Source of the DNA: Lachnospiraceae bacterium
Lineage (GTDB): Bacteria > Bacillota > Clostridia > Lachnospirales > Lachnospiraceae
Reading direction: 5' to 3'
Assembly: GCA_016282915.1 (NCBI GenBank)
Contig: JAEELW010000167.1
Span: 1 to 32,623 of the forward strand
Length of the DNA: 32,623 bases
Shown: piece by piece, positions 1 through 7,767 of the stretch
How the letters are laid out: every line of letters begins with the position of its first letter
Position numbering within the stretch: the stretch's first letter is position 1
Position numbers and translations under genes: made by a program
Notes under the pieces: model-generated
What the model was told of the DNA's origin: nothing
Seen by the model: the letters and a program-made list of their open reading frames with translations, nothing else
The model's database searches: none

Positions 1-2333
1 CCCGCAAATACATATCCGTTACGGGTAAACTCGTTTGCTTTGATCGGTGTATCTGTGTTCTTTTTGACATACTGTTCGGACATGGTGCCGGAGCCGCCGT
101 TGGATTCAAAAGAAACCGTGACGTAACGGGATCCTGCATCATAGAATCCCCCATTTATAATTCCCCCGGTCATTGTTAATACCGTATTTGCGAGGAATAC
201 ATTAGGACCATATGAGGTACAACTATTATTCGTGATCGTACCGCCGGTCATGATCAATGAGCTGGTCGCATAAACATATACCCCACCGCCATTTGTTGCC
301 ACGTTACCGATGATCGTACCACCGGTCAAGGTAAGCCCGGATCCCGGTCCTATCCATATACCCCCACCGTTCGAACCATTATTGGGATATCCTCCTGATA
401 TATATCCGCCGGAAACCTTTATAGCGCCATCGCTTGGACTATCTGAAACTCCGGTCGCGCGACCAGAGTTGTTCAGAGTCAAATAATGTAAGGTATCCGG
501 ATCGCTGTCCTGTATGGTTATGAATGTACCGCTGTCAACATAGATTGCCGGACTATCATCCGTGGATGTGCCTTTATTCAATATCCCATGCCCGTTCAGA
601 TCGAAGACCTTAGGATACTCCGCAGTTCCGCCATTCAAAGTGACGCTCCCGGTCGTCTCCACATCCGCAAGAAGTGTAAGGGTTGTTCCGCCGCCCATAC
701 TGTACCAGGCATCGGTCGCAGCTTTGATCGTACCGTAATATGTCACGTTATTATCAGCGTCTGTAACAGAAGCTACGGCGATGGGGACAGAGATACCATC
801 CTCTCCCTGCAAAGGCGTGTATATCATATCTCCGAATTTCAGACGGTAGAACACAAGATAATTGCCCGGATCTGTGCCCGTCGGAACATCAATGCTCCAT
901 GTGTTTTTGTCAAGGCTGTATTCAATGGTATTGCCTGTTCCTGTTACAACACCTTCCGTCACAAGCTCCTGTGCAGACCCTGTCGGTGTCAGTCCGCTTA
1001 TGGCTGCGGGCGCCGTCAACGCAGGAACATCCATCGTTCCTTCACTGGCCAGCACATCACCGTGACTATTGTAAGCAACATATCCCAGAAGCCTTGCGTA
1101 GCCCCTGACCTGAACGATCGCGTATGTCGCTCCGGTAATAGGATCGCCTGCAACCGTGTACTTAGCTATACCGGGAGTTCCGCAGAATTCTGTGAATTCT
1201 GTGGTATTTTTCTCCTGATCTCCGCCCCACTCTACCAGTGCCCTACCGCCGGGGGCAAGCTCTTTCATATCGACAAGAACTTCGATCTTTGCAATAAAGT
1301 CAAACGTACCGTTTCTTGTAAACTGCCAGTCCTCCTGATCGCTGCCCGGGGTGAATGAATAAATCGGCTGAACCAGCGGCGAGAACTTCACCTTCTTGTA
1401 GCCGTAGCTTAACCAATATCTCGACTCGTTGATAGGAATCGCTATTCCTCTACTGATATCTTCTTCATCCGGATCGATCCAGCCGGTACCGGCGACGGTG
1501 TGTTTGGCAAAGGAATCCATGGCCTTGGAGCTGCCAATGGCTGTCAGAGTGCCACTGATACAGGTGGTTCCTTCAGTACGAGTGTCGACACCATAGCTAT
1601 TGTGCGCCGTACTACCCTTAGCAGTCAGCGTACCATAGACATTAACATCATTTGTAGCATCGACACCCGTGCTGTATGTACTGTCATTCCCGTCCACCGC
1701 CGCTGCCCCACCCTCGGCAGTCAGCGTACCGTTAACATAGATGTTTGCCAGAGAAAGGATACCGTAACTTTCTTTATGGGCATTCTCACCTCCGCCCACA
1801 TTGCCGCCCCTGGCGATCAGCGTAGTCGCCGTATCTACAGTGATGTCGCCTTCTGCACAGACCCCGTAACTCTTCGCTTGCCCACTTACTTCCGTATCGC
1901 CGCCAGTGACGGTCAGCTTGCCGCTTCCTGTGAATGTAAGACTTCCATTATCGATATAAATGCCGTAAACCTTCTCTTCATTTTCACTGGGGCCTGTAAC
2001 GGAACTGTCTCCCGTCACATTAATGGTCAGATTCATCCCATCGGCGTATATCGCGGCATAAGCAGAGTCCGCACTCCCTCCGCTGATCGTCGCACCGTTC
2101 AGCGTCAGAGTGGCAGGATTCGTCCCCTCAGCAGGAGTAAAGGTCACCGTTGCACCGTCTCCATCCGCGGTACCAAGGACATCATCTTTGTTCTCGCTGG
2201 TGACTTGTATCCCACCGACCCAGAGATCGTAGTTTGTTGCCGCCTGCGCCTTCAGGCTCAGCTCCGGCAGCAGCCCCATCAGCATCGTTAATGTCAGCAT
2301 GATACTTAAAAAGCGTTTCATTTTTCTTTTCAT
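1..2333 (-). CDS. Secreted surface protein with beta-helix-like repeats and an InlB B-repeat (partial, C-terminus outside window)
   Basis: The reading frame is open from an ATG at 2333 to the window edge, giving 777 visible residues. The start is supported by AAAGGAG 10 nt upstream. Residues 1-31 form a signal peptide: a KRKMKR basic start, a hydrophobic core, and AQA before the likely cleavage site. From about residue 35 to 270 there are short Gly/Thr/Asn-rich repeats of the type seen in right-handed beta-helix and carbohydrate-binding surface proteins (YGIYIDNGSLTFTGSG, SYGVDTRTEG). A second block of such repeats lies around 570-730 (GGGIWIGPGSGLTLTGGT). The last 40 visible residues begin an InlB-type B-repeat (VSFESNGGSGTM ... 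RNGYVFAG). Such proteins are normally anchored to the Gram-positive wall by a C-terminal signal, which would lie outside the window. Ligand unknown. The family call is firm in outline and weak in function. Confidence 0.85.
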   Translation of the reverse strand, partial: MKRKMKRFLSIMLTLTMLMGLLPELSLKAQAATNYDLWVGGIQVTSENKDDVLGTADGDGATVTFTPAEGTNPATLTLNGATISGGSADSAYAAIYADGMNLTINVTGDSSVTGPSENEEKVYGIYIDNGSLTFTGSGKLTVTGGDTEVSGQAKSYGVCAEGDITVDTATTLIARGGNVGGGENAHKESYGILSLANIYVNGTLTAEGGAAAVDGNDSTYSTGVDATNDVNVYGTLTAKGSTAHNSYGVDTRTEGTTCISGTLTAIGSSKAMDSFAKHTVAGTGWIDPDEEDISRGIAIPINESRYWLSYGYKKVKFSPLVQPIYSFTPGSDQEDWQFTRNGTFDFIAKIEVLVDMKELAPGGRALVEWGGDQEKNTTEFTEFCGTPGIAKYTVAGDPITGATYAIVQVRGYARLLGYVAYNSHGDVLASEGTMDVPALTAPAAISGLTPTGSAQELVTEGVVTGTGNTIEYSLDKNTWSIDVPTGTDPGNYLVFYRLKFGDMIYTPLQGEDGISVPIAVASVTDADNNVTYYGTIKAATDAWYSMGGGTTLTLLADVETTGSVTLNGGTAEYPKVFDLNGHGILNKGTSTDDSPAIYVDSGTFITIQDSDPDTLHYLTLNNSGRATGVSDSPSDGAIKVSGGYISGGYPNNGSNGGGIWIGPGSGLTLTGGTIIGNVATNGGGVYVYATSSLIMTGGTITNNSCTSYGPNVFLANTVLTMTGGIINGGFYDAGSRYVTVSFESNGGSGTMSEQYVKKNTDTPIKANEFTRNGYVFA

Positions 2334-2400
2334 AAGCTGTCTTCTCCTTTGCTGTATTTGCGGCTCTTATAGCCGCCGCAGGGGCGATCATGTACAGATC

Positions 2401-2424
2401 CCGGCCGTCCCCCCGGCCGGCCGG
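2401..2424 (-). terminator. GC-rich hairpin after the DUF4003 gene
   Basis: CCGGCCG at 2401-2407 pairs with CGGCCGG at 2418-2424 (an alternative register is 2414-2420). It lies about 10 nt past the DUF4003 stop codon. No T-run follows on the minus strand, so it is at best a weak or factor-dependent terminator. It separates the hisK-aroF-DUF4003 operon from the surface protein gene. Confidence 0.4.
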
Positions 2425-2433
2425 AAATCAATA

Positions 2434-3420
2434 CTAATTTGTGCTTGAGGAAGCTGCGGCTGCGGTGCTTGCCGCGATCAGGGCTATCATGATCTCTTCC
2501 GCGATGACCACCGCGATAGAGCTTCCGAGGATCGAAGAATCCGGCTTCTGCTCTCCGCCGAACACATCAGCCACTTCAAAGGCCGCGAACATGGCACGGT
2601 ATTCCTTACCCAGCCGGAAATTGCCGAAGCCTTTATGCTCTTTCAGAAGCCTTGAGGCTTCCCCGATCTCGTCCGCGATGGCCGCCGCATCCATATCGAG
2701 ATCTACCAGGGAACCGAGGGCCGCGATCTCCGTATCCTTGCCGAACTTATCCTTTCTCTCCTTCAGGGCATTAAAGATCGCCATGACTTTCCCGCACTTG
2801 TCCTCCGCAGCCTGGCTGCTCATGGTGAGCACCTGGCAGAGCCCCTGGACCGCATTCTTGTGCATCGGGAACTCTTTCTTCAGCAGCTCATAGCAGTTTT
2901 CCATCTCCTCAACAAGGGCGTCCGGATCCCCCGGAAGCATGGCCATGATAGTGGCCAGCGGCAGATCCTCGCTGCCGGTAAGGATCGGGTGTTCCTTGTT
3001 CATCTTTTTCATGATCTTTTCCGTCTTTTTGATGATCTCGTCGGCTTTCCCCACCAGATGCCGGTCACAGATGAGCATCGCCGACTGCACCATAAAGGCC
3101 GAAGTAAAGATATGTCCTTTGGTCACCTTGTCATAGACACCGATGACTTCATCCAGATAATTCTCCGGCGCATTGCTGATGGCCATCTTGGAAAGGAGCG
3201 CCAGTTCCGCGGTCCCCCGCAGGTCCGAAAAGAGCCCCTTCTTTTTCTTAAGGATCCCCAGGCATTCCCGCATTTTTGCCGGATCCGCTTTGAGTCCCGC
3301 ATTGGTGTAGATACTGGCTGCGATGATGCTCATCATTTCCAGCTCCCATTTGAACTCCTTGCTGATCAGCAGGAAATTGTCCGCCAGCAGTTCGCATTTT
3401 TCCTTTACTCTTTCGTTCAT
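2434..3420 (-). CDS. DUF4003 family protein
   Basis: 328 residues, starting at an ATG preceded by AAGGAGGGGG. The sequence matches my recollection of DUF4003, a family of soluble, mostly alpha-helical proteins in Firmicutes with no assigned biochemical role. The N-terminal half includes LLADNFLLISKEFKWELEMM and a Lys-rich stretch near residues 55-60. The C-terminal end is hydrophobic and rich in Ala and Ser (about residues 300-328, AVVIAEEIMIALIAAS), which could be a membrane-contacting helix or simply a buried one. No signal peptide or catalytic motif is visible. The gene starts 18 nt after the aroF stop, so it is very likely the last gene of the hisK-aroF operon. That position does not by itself imply an aromatic-pathway role. 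Confidence 0.75.
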   Translation of the reverse strand: MNERVKEKCELLADNFLLISKEFKWELEMMSIIAASIYTNAGLKADPAKMRECLGILKKKKGLFSDLRGTAELALLSKMAISNAPENYLDEVIGVYDKVTKGHIFTSAFMVQSAMLICDRHLVGKADEIIKKTEKIMKKMNKEHPILTGSEDLPLATIMAMLPGDPDALVEEMENCYELLKKEFPMHKNAVQGLCQVLTMSSQAAEDKCGKVMAIFNALKERKDKFGKDTEIAALGSLVDLDMDAAAIADEIGEASRLLKEHKGFGNFRLGKEYRAMFAAFEVADVFGGEQKPDSSILGSSIAVVIAEEIMIALIAASTAAAASSSTN

Positions 3421-3438
3421 GTTCCCCCTCCTTATCTT

Positions 3439-4467
3439 TTATACCAGATCCGCGATATCGTAGATCAGCTGCTCCGAATCCGCCCAGCCCAGGCAGGGAT
3501 CCGTGATGGACTTGCCGTAGATGCCCTCGCCGATCTTCTGCGAGCCTTCTTTGATATAGCTTTCCACCATCACGCCCTTCACGAGACTGCGGATCTCGGG
3601 ATTGACGCGGCGGGAATGCAGCACTTCCTTGACGATCCTGGGCTGCTCCGCAAATTTCTTTCCGGAATTATTATGATTGGCGTCGATGATGCACGCCGGA
3701 TTCTCCACCTTGCTCTCCGCATAAAGATCGCGCAGCAGGGCCAGATCCTCGTAATGATAATTTGAGATCGAGGAGCCGTGCTTGTTCACCGCCCCGCGCA
3801 GGATCGAATGCGCATAAGGGTTTCCGCTGGTCTTCACTTCATTTCCGCGGAAGATAAAGGAATGGGGCGACTGTGCCGCATGAATGGAATTGAGCATCAC
3901 CATCAGATGACCGCTGGTGGGATTCTTCATTCCCGCCGCCACATCAAAACCGCTGGTCGCCAGACGGTGCTGCTGATCCTCGACGGAACGTGCCCCGATG
4001 GCCACATAGGAAAGGATATCCGAAACATAGGGCCAGTTCTCGGGATAAAGCATCTCATCCGCAGCCGTAAGCCCGGTCTCCCTCATCACGCGCAGATGCA
4101 TCTGCCGCATGGCGATGAGTCCCTGCTTAAAATCCTCGCTGCCTTCCGGATCCGGCTGGGATACGATCCCCTTGTAGCCATCCCCGTTGGTTCGGGGCTT
4201 GTTCGTATAGACCCGGGGCACCAGCACCAGACGGTCCTTCACTTTATCGTAGATCCTCGCCAGACGGTTTGCGTAATCGCAGACCGCCTCTTCGTTATCG
4301 GCCGAGCAGGGTCCGATGATCACCAGGAACTTATCGCTCCTTCCGGCGATCACATCGCAGATCTCCTTATCCCGCTTCTCTTTCAGCTTTTTGAGTTCCT
4401 CCGATACGGGATACTGCGCGCAGATCTCCTCCGGCGTGGGCAGCGGTCTTATGATCGAAAAAGACAT
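3439..4467 (-). CDS. aroF: 3-deoxy-7-phosphoheptulonate (DAHP) synthase, class I AroF/G/H type
   Basis: 342 residues. This cytosolic enzyme condenses phosphoenolpyruvate with erythrose 4-phosphate, the entry step to chorismate and the aromatic amino acids. Visible motifs are GPCSADN at 52-58 (the Cys is a metal ligand in this family), KPRTNGDGYKG at 90-100, IGARSVEDQQHR at 157-168, DANHNNSGKKF at 262-272 and ITDPCLGWAD at 321-330. The 90-100 and 262-272 motifs differ from the E. coli forms (KPRTTVGWKG, DFSHANSSKQF) but keep the key Lys, Arg, Asp and His. I chose the ATG at 4467 because GGGAGG lies just upstream; a longer frame from 4533 would run 50 nt into hisK. The ribosome binding site abuts the hisK stop, so the two genes are probably translationally coupled. 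Which feedback inhibitor applies cannot be read from the sequence. Confidence 0.92.
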   Translation of the reverse strand: MSFSIIRPLPTPEEICAQYPVSEELKKLKEKRDKEICDVIAGRSDKFLVIIGPCSADNEEAVCDYANRLARIYDKVKDRLVLVPRVYTNKPRTNGDGYKGIVSQPDPEGSEDFKQGLIAMRQMHLRVMRETGLTAADEMLYPENWPYVSDILSYVAIGARSVEDQQHRLATSGFDVAAGMKNPTSGHLMVMLNSIHAAQSPHSFIFRGNEVKTSGNPYAHSILRGAVNKHGSSISNYHYEDLALLRDLYAESKVENPACIIDANHNNSGKKFAEQPRIVKEVLHSRRVNPEIRSLVKGVMVESYIKEGSQKIGEGIYGKSITDPCLGWADSEQLIYDIADLV

Positions 4468-4480
4468 TGACTTACCTCCC

Positions 4481-5302
4481 TTACAGTCTGTGATATTCGG
4501 GATAGCGGTTTTCAAACACGCAATAGTACTCAAATCCGCATTCCTTCAAAAGCTCCGTGACATCTGCAAAATGCTGCGCCATATGTTCGCAGTCATGAGC
4601 GTCGGAACCGATGGTGATGATCTCGCCGCCCAGCTCCTTATAACGCTTCAGGATATCCATGCAGGGATGCGGTCCGCCCATCCCGTAGGCATAGCCGCTG
4701 GTATTGGCCTCGATCCCTTTCTCGTGCTCCAGCAGAAGCTTCAGCACTTTATCGATATCCTCCCTGTATTCCTCGAAACGGAAGTTTTTCCCCTGCGAAG
4801 GCGCATAACGGAGCACATAATCCAGATGACCGTACACGTCGAAATTCTGAAAGCCCCGGATGCAGTCCGCCATATAGCGGAAATATTCGTGCACCGCTTC
4901 TTCCTCGCTCCGCCCGCCGAAGAAATCCTCCTTCAGATAGGGATCCTTTCCGTTGCAGAGATGCTGGGACGCGATGATAAAATCAAATTCATGCTCCTTA
5001 CAGAAAAGCGTGTTTTTTCTTGCCACCGTCGTCTGCATGCCCAGCTCGATCCCGAAGAGCACCTTGATCCGTCCTTCATACTCATGGCGATAACGCAGCA
5101 GATCGTAAAGATAAGCGTCCGCGTTCACTTCAAAATAGTCCTTCGGCTCATTCTCCGTATAAACAAAATCAAAATCCATATGCTCCGTAAAGCAGATCTC
5201 CTTCAGCCCCAGAGCGATCGCATTTTCGATCATATCCTTCATGGGTGTTTCCGAATCCCCGGAAAACGAGGAGTGCAGGTGTGTATCCGCAATGACTGCC
5301 AT
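4481..5302 (-). CDS. hisK: Histidinol-phosphatase, PHP family (HisK type)
   Basis: 273 residues, the normal size for PHP-type histidinol-phosphate phosphatases, which remove phosphate from L-histidinol phosphate in histidine synthesis. The metal-binding PHP set is complete to the eye: DTHLH (His8, His10), TEHMDFD (Glu40, His41), Glu86, SQH (His114), GHLDY (His159) and GSDAHD (Asp234, His236). The ATG at 5302 follows AAGGAGGG with good spacing, and a sigma-A-like promoter lies just upstream. It leads the hisK-aroF-DUF4003 operon, so a histidine step is tied to an aromatic step. PHP proteins can also hydrolyse other phosphoesters, so the substrate is inferred from family and length. No other his genes are in view. 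Confidence 0.85.
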   Translation of the reverse strand: MAVIADTHLHSSFSGDSETPMKDMIENAIALGLKEICFTEHMDFDFVYTENEPKDYFEVNADAYLYDLLRYRHEYEGRIKVLFGIELGMQTTVARKNTLFCKEHEFDFIIASQHLCNGKDPYLKEDFFGGRSEEEAVHEYFRYMADCIRGFQNFDVYGHLDYVLRYAPSQGKNFRFEEYREDIDKVLKLLLEHEKGIEANTSGYAYGMGGPHPCMDILKRYKELGGEIITIGSDAHDCEHMAQHFADVTELLKECGFEYYCVFENRYPEYHRL

Positions 5303-5333
5303 AAAAGAACCCTCCTTTTCACAAACTGAACTG

Positions 5334-5362
5334 ATTTTACAATAAAATCCGCTTTATTGCAA
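5334..5362 (-). promoter_or_regulatory. Sigma-A-like promoter of hisK-aroF-DUF4003
   Basis: On the minus strand, TTGCAA (5362-5357) is followed by a 17-nt spacer and TAAAAT (5339-5334). The -10 box matches consensus at five of six bases and the -35 box at four of six. It lies about 30 nt upstream of the hisK start, leaving room for the AAGGAGGG ribosome binding site. Confidence 0.6.
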
Positions 5363-5388
5363 TTCTCCGCCGTAGCTGCGCGCATATA

Positions 5389-5682
5389 GCAGCTGCGGGC
5401 ATCGTTTGCGATGCTGTACTCACTTCCGATGCGCAGCTGCAGGTGGCGGAGCATTCGGAATGAGGCGGCTTTTTCGTATTCAGGTGAATACAACAGGGAT
5501 GATCCGCCACGGAAGGCGGATCAAGTGCACGAGTGCATGGATGCACGCCGTGCACGACCCGGAATGACAGTATCACCTTGACCTGAATACGCATAAAAAG
5601 CCAGCCGAATGCAGAGCGGAGTCCACCGCAGCTGCGCAATCGGACGTTACTCAATCATAAAACATGCCGCAGCTGCGATCTC
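5389..5682. repeat. Large imperfect inverted repeat with nested hairpins, about 290 bp
   Basis: This gene-free gap (5303-5770) is dominated by one long self-complementary structure. The left arm, about 5389-5487, resembles the reverse complement of the right arm, about 5578-5682. Shared blocks in order are GCAGCTGCGG, CCGAT..GCGCAGCTGC, GGTGG, CATTCGG, GGCTTTTT and CGTATTCAGGT. By eye the arms agree at roughly three quarters of positions, with small bulges. The tip carries two perfect hairpins: GATCCGCC/GGCGGATC (5501-5508 with 5515-5522) and a nested GTGCAC...GTGCAC stem (5525-5555). It sits between the xerD terminator hairpin and the hisK promoter. It could be a non-autonomous mobile element, a structured RNA or a folded single-strand DNA site; the sequence does not decide. 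Confidence 0.7.
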
Positions 5683-5699
5683 GCGCCTCCCCCTAACAT

Positions 5700-5733
5700 G
5701 GAAAGCCCCCGGTCCAACGGCCGGGGGCTTTCC
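5700..5733 (-). terminator. Strong 13-bp hairpin after xerD
   Basis: GGAAAGCCCCCGG (5700-5712) and CCGGGGGCTTTCC (5721-5733) form a perfect 13-bp stem with an 8-nt loop, 38 nt beyond the xerD stop codon. The T-tract is short on either strand, so efficiency is uncertain. The symmetry would let it act in both directions. Confidence 0.65.
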
Positions 5734-5770
5734 TGAAATAGAGGAGAATAATGATTTTCGAAAAACGGGT

Positions 5771-6685
5771 TCAACCCCGCGGGAAATTCTTTGCGTAAAC
5801 CTCACGCAGCTTGTTCTGGGACATGTTCGCATAGATCTGCGTCGTAGAGATATCGGAATGTCCGAGCATCTCCTGCACACTTCTGAGATCCGCGCCGTTC
5901 TCCACCAGATGCGCCGCGAAGGAATGGCGCAGGGTATGCGGCGTGATGTCGGCCGTGATCCCTGCTTTTCTTGCATAATATTTTACCAGCTTCCAGAAAC
6001 CCTGGCGGCTCATGGCCTGTCCGGAGCAGTTGGTAAACAGAACGTCGGAATTCTGATCCGCGAGCATCATATCCCGCGCGTTCTTTATATAATCGGCCAG
6101 CGCACGTTTTGCGGGAGCACCGAAAGGAACCACGCGCTCCTTTCTTGCGTCGCGGCATACGATATAGCCGACCTGAAGATTCACATCGCTTACTTTCAGA
6201 CCGATCAGTTCGGAAACGCGGATGCCGGTAGCATATAAGAGTTCCAGCATTGCGCGGTCACGAAGATCTTTGGGAGCGCCGCCCCTGGGCTGTTCCAGCA
6301 GACGGTTCACTTCTTCGGTAGTAAGGATCTCGGGCAGCTTCTTTTCGATGTGCGGCGCCTTCAGATCCTCGGAGATATCCTCCGTGATATAGCCCTTACG
6401 GAAAAGGAAATGGAAGAAAGCTTTGATGGAAGCGATATTTCTCGAAACCGTAGCAGCGGCGGATCCGCTCTTTTCCATATACAGCACATAGGACTGCAGC
6501 GTCGTCATGCTCACGCGTGAAAGTTCATGTATCCCCTGTGCGTTCAGAAATCTCTCCAGCTTCGCTATATCCCTTTTATAGGAAAGCTCGGTATTCCGGG
6601 ATGTCTTCTTTACCTCCTGCAGATAAGTAATAAACTCATCCAGTTCTCTCTCCATCATGGAAACATCAGCAACACTTACCATCAT
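5771..6685 (-). CDS. xerD: Tyrosine site-specific recombinase, XerD type
   Basis: 304 residues from the ATG at 6685, matching the usual XerD length of about 298. The family resolves chromosome dimers at dif with a partner such as XerC. The N-terminal SAM-like core-binding domain spans about 11-100 and the catalytic domain about 115-300. The catalytic set is complete: Arg156 (ATGIRVSEL), Lys182 (RDARKERVVPF), His250 and Arg253 (HTLRHSF), His276 (LGHSDIS) and the nucleophile Tyr285 (TTQIYANMS). The frame is open up to 6802, but the first residues there have no family character, and 6685 is preceded by GAAGAGGGTAGGG. No dif site was recognised in the window. A standalone XerC/XerD-like recombinase with another site cannot be excluded; the completeness argues for a housekeeping role. 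Confidence 0.88.
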   Translation of the reverse strand: MMVSVADVSMMERELDEFITYLQEVKKTSRNTELSYKRDIAKLERFLNAQGIHELSRVSMTTLQSYVLYMEKSGSAAATVSRNIASIKAFFHFLFRKGYITEDISEDLKAPHIEKKLPEILTTEEVNRLLEQPRGGAPKDLRDRAMLELLYATGIRVSELIGLKVSDVNLQVGYIVCRDARKERVVPFGAPAKRALADYIKNARDMMLADQNSDVLFTNCSGQAMSRQGFWKLVKYYARKAGITADITPHTLRHSFAAHLVENGADLRSVQEMLGHSDISTTQIYANMSQNKLREVYAKNFPRG

Positions 6686-6922
6686 TACCCTACCCTCTTC
6701 ATAATTTATTTGCATGCGTCCGGGATTCCTCTTCCCGATCCGCTGCCCTCGCCGGACAGACTGCTTATTAGCCCGGGGATCGATCCATGGCCGTACCAGC
6801 ATGGCCGGCGCTTATTTTGATCCCGGCTCTGCTCCATGACGGCGCACTACATAAAAAAGCAACATAAATTCATTAACAATAAATTTACGAATGCCTGTAA
6901 ATACGCAGTCTCAAACCGGCTG
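6686..6922 (-). other. Long untranslated leader of xerD
   Basis: About 240 nt separate the proposed xerD promoter from its start codon. The stretch contains an AT-rich imperfect inverted repeat near 6864-6888 (TAAATT ... AATTTA) and a GC-rich part at 6700-6800 with a possible GTCCGG/CCGGAC stem. I do not recognise a known riboswitch fold in it and see no convincing small gene. Confidence 0.4.
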
Positions 6923-6930
6923 TGATTGAA

Positions 6931-6959
6931 ATTATACGGGGTGAAAAAAAGAAAAACAA
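6931..6959 (-). promoter_or_regulatory. Sigma-A-like promoter of xerD
   Basis: On the minus strand, TTGTTT (6959-6954), a 17-nt spacer and a perfect TATAAT (6936-6931) stand in an AT-rich region. It is the best promoter between the NUDIX gene and xerD, and implies that xerD is transcribed alone with a long leader. Confidence 0.65.
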
Positions 6960-7074
6960 GCGGAAAATCAAGAGAATTTCAGCTTAAAAAAGCCCGAATT
7001 TTATGTTGACACAAAATATCGAAAAGCCGTTTTTTTGCCCCACCACATCTTGAAAAAACAGAGCAAAAATTATT

Positions 7075-7100
7075 TTTTGACTTGACCGGTACGGTCAAAA
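7075..7100. promoter_or_regulatory. Palindromic operator-like site
   Basis: TTGACCG-GTA-CGGTCAA (7082-7098) is a perfect 7-bp inverted repeat. It is embedded in a second, wider one, TTTTGAC (7075-7081) with GTCAAAA (7094-7100). The TTGACCG/CGGTCAA form resembles operators of TetR-type repressors. It lies 15 nt after the NUDIX stop and about 115 nt upstream of the xerD -35 box. As RNA it could also fold as a 7-bp hairpin, but no T-run follows directly, which makes a terminator role less likely. Confidence 0.45.
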
Positions 7101-7112
7101 TTATGTCACTCC

Positions 7113-7697
7113 TTATGTAAACCGACCGCTCTGTCTTCCGCAGTCATAGGCCAGGATCGCGGCTATAGTCTTACCGTCGTTGAGTTCTCCGTTATAGATC
7201 ATGTCAAGCAGAGTTTCCCTTTCCCACGCTTCGACATTGATATATTCGTCCGGATCGAGGGAACGCTCGCTTTCGGACAGTCCCGTTGCCAGATAGATAT
7301 CGATCTTCTCTCCGCTGTACGCCACCGTGGGATAGAAGCGCAGCAGCGGCTGTATCTTTTCGGCGGTAAAGCCGGTCTCTTCCTTCAGTTCCCGAAGCGC
7401 CGCTTCTTTCGTATCCTCTTCGGGACTCTCCAGTCCGCCTGCCGGCAGCTCCAGCATAAAGCGGTCGAAAGCATTCCGGTACTGACGCACAAGGATGAGC
7501 CTTCCCTGCTCATCAACGGGCAGCACTGCCGCAGCTCCCTGATGCCGGATAAAATCCCACTCGCGCAGCTGTCCGTCCGGCAGACGCACCGTATCGCGGC
7601 AATAGGTCAGTATGCTCCCCTTCAGCACCTCCTCGCGCTTCAGGCGTTCGATCTTCATATGATCAGGACTGTCCTGTCTGATCAGTTCCTCTGACAT
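7113..7697 (-). CDS. nudF: NUDIX hydrolase, ADP-ribose pyrophosphatase type
   Basis: 194 residues, typical of bacterial ADP-ribose pyrophosphatases, which split ADP-ribose to AMP and ribose 5-phosphate. The Nudix box is intact at residues 88-110: G88, Glu94, Arg102-Glu103 and Glu106-Glu107 fit GX5EX7REUXEEXGU. Upstream, VRQYRNAFDRFMLELPAGGLE (about 70-90) is the usual ADP-ribose-type lead-in. The start follows GGAGGAAGAAGG. The gene begins 70 nt after rqcH with no terminator between, so it may be the last gene of the transcript coming from the MoxR/VWA cluster. NUDIX substrates cannot be fixed from sequence alone, so the symbol is by resemblance. Confidence 0.85.
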   Translation of the reverse strand: MSEELIRQDSPDHMKIERLKREEVLKGSILTYCRDTVRLPDGQLREWDFIRHQGAAAVLPVDEQGRLILVRQYRNAFDRFMLELPAGGLESPEEDTKEAALRELKEETGFTAEKIQPLLRFYPTVAYSGEKIDIYLATGLSESERSLDPDEYINVEAWERETLLDMIYNGELNDGKTIAAILAYDCGRQSGRFT

Positions 7698-7767
7698 TTC
7701 CTTCTTCCTCCGTTTTGCATTCGGACCGTTCCGGACCGCATATTCCGGGATCTCCGGACTGCTTTTC

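Noticed and set aside
5337-5654. Minus-strand frame of 105 codons across the large palindrome
   Set aside because: Cys/Arg/Ser-rich without family resemblance, overlaps the hisK promoter, and is explained by the repeated sequence; no good ribosome binding site seen.
5747-5802. Tiny plus-strand frame with a GAGGAG ahead of ATG (MIFEKRVQPRGKFFA)
   Set aside because: Only 15 codons and mostly antisense to the xerD 3' end; the purine-rich run is probably chance.
6700-6830. GC-rich part of the xerD leader considered as a c-di-GMP or other riboswitch
   Set aside because: No conserved core motif of a known class could be matched by eye.
6855-6890. AT-rich inverted repeat near xerD considered as a dif site
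   Set aside because: It lacks the conserved XerC and XerD half-site sequences of Firmicutes dif.
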